This document shows positions 60,262-64,000 of a stretch of DNA of 64,000 nucleotides, one piece after another. Source of the stretch: Botryotinia globosa (lineage: Eukaryota > Ascomycota > Leotiomycetes > Helotiales > Sclerotiniaceae); NCBI GenBank assembly GCA_014898425.1, contig RCSZ01000001.1, positions 620,001 through 684,000 of the forward strand. Direction: 5' to 3'. Made by a program: the position numbers and the translations under genes. The notes beneath the pieces were generated by a model. That model had not been told where the DNA came from. It did no database searches and saw nothing but the letters and a program-made list of their open reading frames with translations. Numbering within the stretch: the first letter of the stretch is position 1; each line of letters starts with the position of its first letter.

Positions 60262-61375
60262 TTTGCGGATGGACAATGGTCGATAATTTCTGCACTACGG
60301 TGACTTGGTCGTTCGTGGGAAAGGGGAGCATTGAGCCGGCACCGAACAAGGGCAAGATGGACGAGATGTTGGCGTATAAATGGATGGAGTTTCTCACAAA
60401 ATCTAAGGATGTATTATATTTGGCCTTGGTGGCAGTTACTGTTCCTGGCATTGCTTGCGTCTGGAACAAATGGTCCTGCATTTCCAAAGTTGAATGGGAC
60501 TATATTAAATAATATCCGGCACATTGTCACAACAGCCACTGTATATTGTGAGACTTTTTCTTGTGAACAGAAAGAAGTAAGGATGTGAGATGTAAGGAAG
60601 TGCAATGATGGTGACTTGAGGTATAAAACAGATATTGAATGGTCGAGAGGGAAAGATTAATGAGTGGATAATAATGCTCGAGGGGGTGAATGCTCGATAC
60701 CAAAATCGAGGAGAATAGATCAAGCTAGGTAATATCTAGTCATTGCTAGCGCGACATGTATTGAAAAGACAAACTGGACGATGATATGGCGTTACCTATA
60801 CTCGTTATGGTCGAGTGTGATTATTCAGAGATTACCTAAGCTCGAGCTCAAATATATTTTGAGGATACATACCTAGGTCTTCCTTGGTGATTGATTTCGA
60901 GAATATATTTGGAAATCGTCTTTATCGGATTTAAATGGATTTAAAGTACATGTGATAAGAAACTCCGAGGTATTACTGATAAGAATAATGACCCTCTCTC
61001 CACTACTTCACCCCACTGACAAAGCATCCTCATCTCATGATATCACTACACTTTCCCTTGTACCAATACATCTTGAACAGTAAGCTTCAGTTCTGATATA
61101 TGTCTGATACATCCAACTTTATACCAAATACTGATACTAATCAACAGCTGATAAACGTCATTGTCATTCAATTCGCAAGAAATATAGATCCGTCTGAAAT
61201 GAACTTGAAGTGCACCAAGTCGTGCATTGTCGTTGAATAGCTACCTCTCTCTCTTTGCCACCTACATTGTTTACTACCCCCATACAATACTACTGAAAAC
61301 TCGCTTTTTGTCGTTCTGCTCCGAAGAAGCATTGGAAAATAGACGTGTTGATTTACTCGTACTCTACTACTCTCA
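60262..61375. other. Intergenic region between SSS1 and the DCAF11-like gene
   Basis: About 1.1 kb. No gene is supported; frames here are shadows or chance. It contains the SSS1 3'UTR and the downstream promoter. No repeat of note. Confidence 0.4.
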
Positions 61376-63766
61376 ATGGCTTCCCAAAGAGCCGTATCAG
61401 GTGCCTTCCTGTCAGATAATTCTACGGCCGGGAGTGGAGCGGGAGATGATATGAATCTTGTGGAGGGAGAAGGAGACGACGAAGAAGATGAAAATGCAGG
61501 CGATGATTATGCCGACGCGCAGGATGAGGATGATGAAATTGATGATGATGACGAAGATGAAGACGATGAAGTTGGTTTCGGTAAGTCAGACTATCATTGG
61601 ATTTGAAACTCTCCAAGTAAGATTTTACTGACATATGTTGCCAATCTTTCAGATGTCCAAGTTGAAATTGAGGACGATGAAGACGAAGGTGCCACCGCAG
61701 TCGATCATAGTGAGACCTACACATCCTTCACTTTGCTCCATACCATCTGGCTTATACTCCGATTCCATATAGCTACGCGAACACGATATCTTCTACGGGT
61801 GTTGGCCGCCCATCCAGATGTTCGGAACATTATACGCTTTACCACTGACCTCGACGAGGACGAGCTCGCCTTGTGGCCACGGAGGCGAAGGAGAAGTACA
61901 CCCGATCCGAATAGGTTCCCTAAGGTGCCAAGCACTGTTGGAGAAGAACTAATGGCGTCGGGTGATTTTGGATCAAATGATGCACAAACTCCAGGCAGAG
62001 GTGATCGCATGAAAGGGCGAAAACGTCTGGCAAGAAGAATATTAGATCGAGAGATAGCATCAGGGAACTTTGCAGCCCAGGTGATAAATCGGAGAACAAT
62101 GGCACAAGTGAGTGGCACATGGGCAGGCATATTTTCAAGCAGCATACTAATAGAATCCCAGGAAATGCTGCCATCTTCGAATGCCGATACTATAATCAAT
62201 TACGATGATCCCGTTTATTCAGGTCAATTTTCGGATGACGGTAACTTCTTCTTTGCCGTCACCAAGGATTTTAAAGTCCGCATGTATGATACATCAAACC
62301 CTTATAAGTGGCGGTACTATAAGACTGTAAGCTACCCTTATGGGCAATGTAAGTACAACCTTTTTGCATCATGGCTTATTTCGGTCCCAACACATGATTC
62401 ATCCGCGTATTCGTTAACTCCCATCGAATCCGTAGATAATCTTAAGTATTGACAGTCATTAGGGACCCTTACTGATGCTTCACTGAGCCCTGACAACAAG
62501 TATCTCGCTTACACCTCCATACGTAGCACGGTTTGTCTCGCTCCGACAGATCCAAATGATATGGGAGATCCCTATAATCTGGAGCTCGGTGATCCTGGCA
62601 CTGGTTTCCGAAATCCTAGGCTCGACCGGCGAGGGTCATTTGGTATTTGGTCAATTAGATTTTCTGGTGATGGACGTGAGCTTGTTGCCGGAACTACAGG
62701 TGGTTCCATTGTTGTATATGACATAGAAAGTCGTCGTCCACTTCATAGGATTTTTGGGCATGATGAAGATGTTAATGCAGTATGTTTTGCTGACAAGTCA
62801 TCGCCTCATATCCTTTACTCTGGATCAGATGATACAACTATCAAGGTGTGGGATACGAGGAGCATGGGCGATAGTCGAGAAGCGGGTGCATTTATTGGTC
62901 ACATTGAGGGATTAACGTATCTCGATAGCAAAGGAGACGGTCGTAAGTTTTTCATGCTTAAATGTTCAGGAACGGTACACTGAAAAAATCAAGGCTATAT
63001 CCTCAGCAATGGTAAGGACCAGAGCATGAAGCTATGGGACTTGCGTATGGTCATGAGTTCGGCTCAGTTTTCCAACATCAGGGCAAATGAACGTCGCCCG
63101 GGAACAAACTTTGATTATCGCTGGGGACGTTATGATGAAGATGATTGGTACCATGATAAAAACGATAATTCTTTGGTCACATTCAGAGGCCACAGAGTAA
63201 TGCGAACTCTGATTAGATGCCATTTCTCTCCGCCTGGAAGTACTAATTCGAGATATGTCTATTCTGGAAGTGAAGACGGTAAAGTATACATATGGAATAT
63301 GGATGCAACGCTTGCGGGCAAAGTCGATGTTTTCCAGGCAACAAAGAATACAAGGCCACCCCCACCTGGTCAATGGCACGGGGGGTGGCATGGAGGATGG
63401 CGTGATGATATAGATGAAGTAAATAGTCCGAGGTGGAAAACGGTAGTTAGAGATGCTAGTTGGCATCCCACTGCTCCCATGATCGCTGGTAGGTCCACCT
63501 ATTCCATCACTGATTCTTTTCTGCTAACAAATTCAGCATCTGCGTGGAACGGTTATGGTACTGAGCAGGGCACCGTCACCACCCATTCTTGGAATGAGGG
63601 TGCTGAAGACGATGAAGCCGAGCCTAAAATGGGATTAAGGGTAAATGCGAAGTTAGAATATGATTCTCACCTTTACCCGGCCCACTTAGGCCGCAACGAA
63701 AGGATTCGAAATCTCAACAGTCTATTGCCGAATGCTGATGACGATGAAAACGACGATGACGATTAG
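61376..63766 (+). CDS. WD40 protein, DCAF11/WDR23/LEC14B-like (662 aa)
   Basis: WD40 substrate receptor type protein of the DCAF11 family, whose members link targets to CUL4-DDB1 ligases. Exons: 61376-61580, 61653-61709, 61773-62107, 62162-62348, 62463-62942, 62994-63488, 63537-63766. The first about 85 residues are strongly acidic (EGEGDDEEDENAGDD...). Next is RTRYLLRVLAAHPDVRNIIR and a basic GRKRLARRILDREIA segment. WD repeats follow: YSGQFSDDGNFFFAVTKDF, GIWSIRFSGDGRELVAGTTG, HILYSGSDDTTIKVWDTRS, KDQSMKLWDLR and YVYSGSEDGKVYIWNMD. The family DxR/WDxR ends are visible (VWDTR, LWDLR). The C-terminus is again acidic (DADDDENDDDD-like). All six introns keep frame. Confidence 0.92.
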
Positions 63767-64000
63767 GGCATATTCAGGAGGAAATTCGCAGTTCGTAGTG
63801 CTGGGCGATATACTGTAAGGAGTGGTTAGATATCGATGTGTTAGACTTCTTTTAGGATTTTCCAGCATCATAAATCCTGCCATCTTCGAAACTCGGAGCT
63901 ATTCACAATGGTATCTAGTTGTATAAATGCTTCAATATTCGTCTGAAACCCACATAAAAGCTGCAACAGTATCGCTGTACAACGTGTGCCCCATCGTGCG
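63767..64000. other. 3' flank of the DCAF11-like gene
   Basis: 234 bp to the window end, probably 3'UTR. Nothing else is seen. Confidence 0.4.

Noticed and set aside
60058..60512. Long extension of the SSS1 open frame (to 202 codons)
   Set aside because: It reads through the 58-bp intron; splicing restores a perfect 70-aa Sec61-gamma ending at 60261.

Overview
This is a piece of nuclear DNA from a filamentous ascomycete. Genes are densely packed, introns are short (about 45-165 bp, GT...AG), and products are fungal in type (SAC1, Rab5, MIC60, a GH18 GPI chitinase, an RNA-silencing RdRP, eS4, COQ4, PDCD5, SSS1). An AT-rich block carries transposon remains with C-to-T/G-to-A decay typical of RIP. 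Overall composition and gene style suggest Leotiomycetes, perhaps Sclerotiniaceae (Botrytis/Sclerotinia-like); this is inference, not shown directly. I rebuilt splice sites by hand, and every multi-exon model given here keeps its reading frame from start to stop.

Layout. 1-6.7 kb is a gene-poor, very AT-rich island. It holds a decayed Ty1/copia retrotransposon, two different decayed Tc1/mariner elements (one a 576-bp MITE-like copy with TIRs and TA duplications), an about 385-bp pure TTA microsatellite, and a puzzling 500-bp patch of normal composition. 7.3-26.7 kb holds SAC1 (-), a Rab5 GTPase (+), MIC60 (+), an F-box gene (-), an ABC-F ATPase (+), a possible 66-aa gene (+), an unknown gene with a duplicated basic tail (+), and a 1206-aa secreted/GPI chitinase (-). 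26.7-29.1 kb has no supported gene. 29.1-31.7 kb is a divergent pair: an Hsm3/PSMD5-like proteasome chaperone (-) and the Pol III subunit Rpc31 (+). 31.7-38.6 kb is dominated by micro- and minisatellites flanking D-lactate dehydrogenase (-). 38.6-45.5 kb is a divergent pair: ribosomal protein eS4 (-) and an RNA-dependent RNA polymerase (+).

46.2-64 kb is a compact housekeeping run: aspartate-semialdehyde dehydrogenase (-), a CHCHD2/Mix17 protein (-), the exosome cofactor Lrp1/C1D (-), a ketopantoate-reductase-like protein with a long N-terminal extension (+), PDCD5 (+), COQ4 (-), a SET-domain lysine methyltransferase (+), a CFIm68/CPSF6-like RNA-binding protein (-), Sec61-gamma/SSS1 (+) and a DCAF11-like WD40 protein (+).

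The genes do not form one pathway or a biosynthetic cluster. Small functional themes are mitochondria (MIC60, DLD1, Mix17, COQ4), ER/endomembrane (SAC1, Rab5, SSS1) and RNA biology (Rpc31, eS4, RdRP, Lrp1, CFIm68). I found no convincing new multi-gene system. The most unusual material is the RIP-decayed island and the satellite-rich zone.
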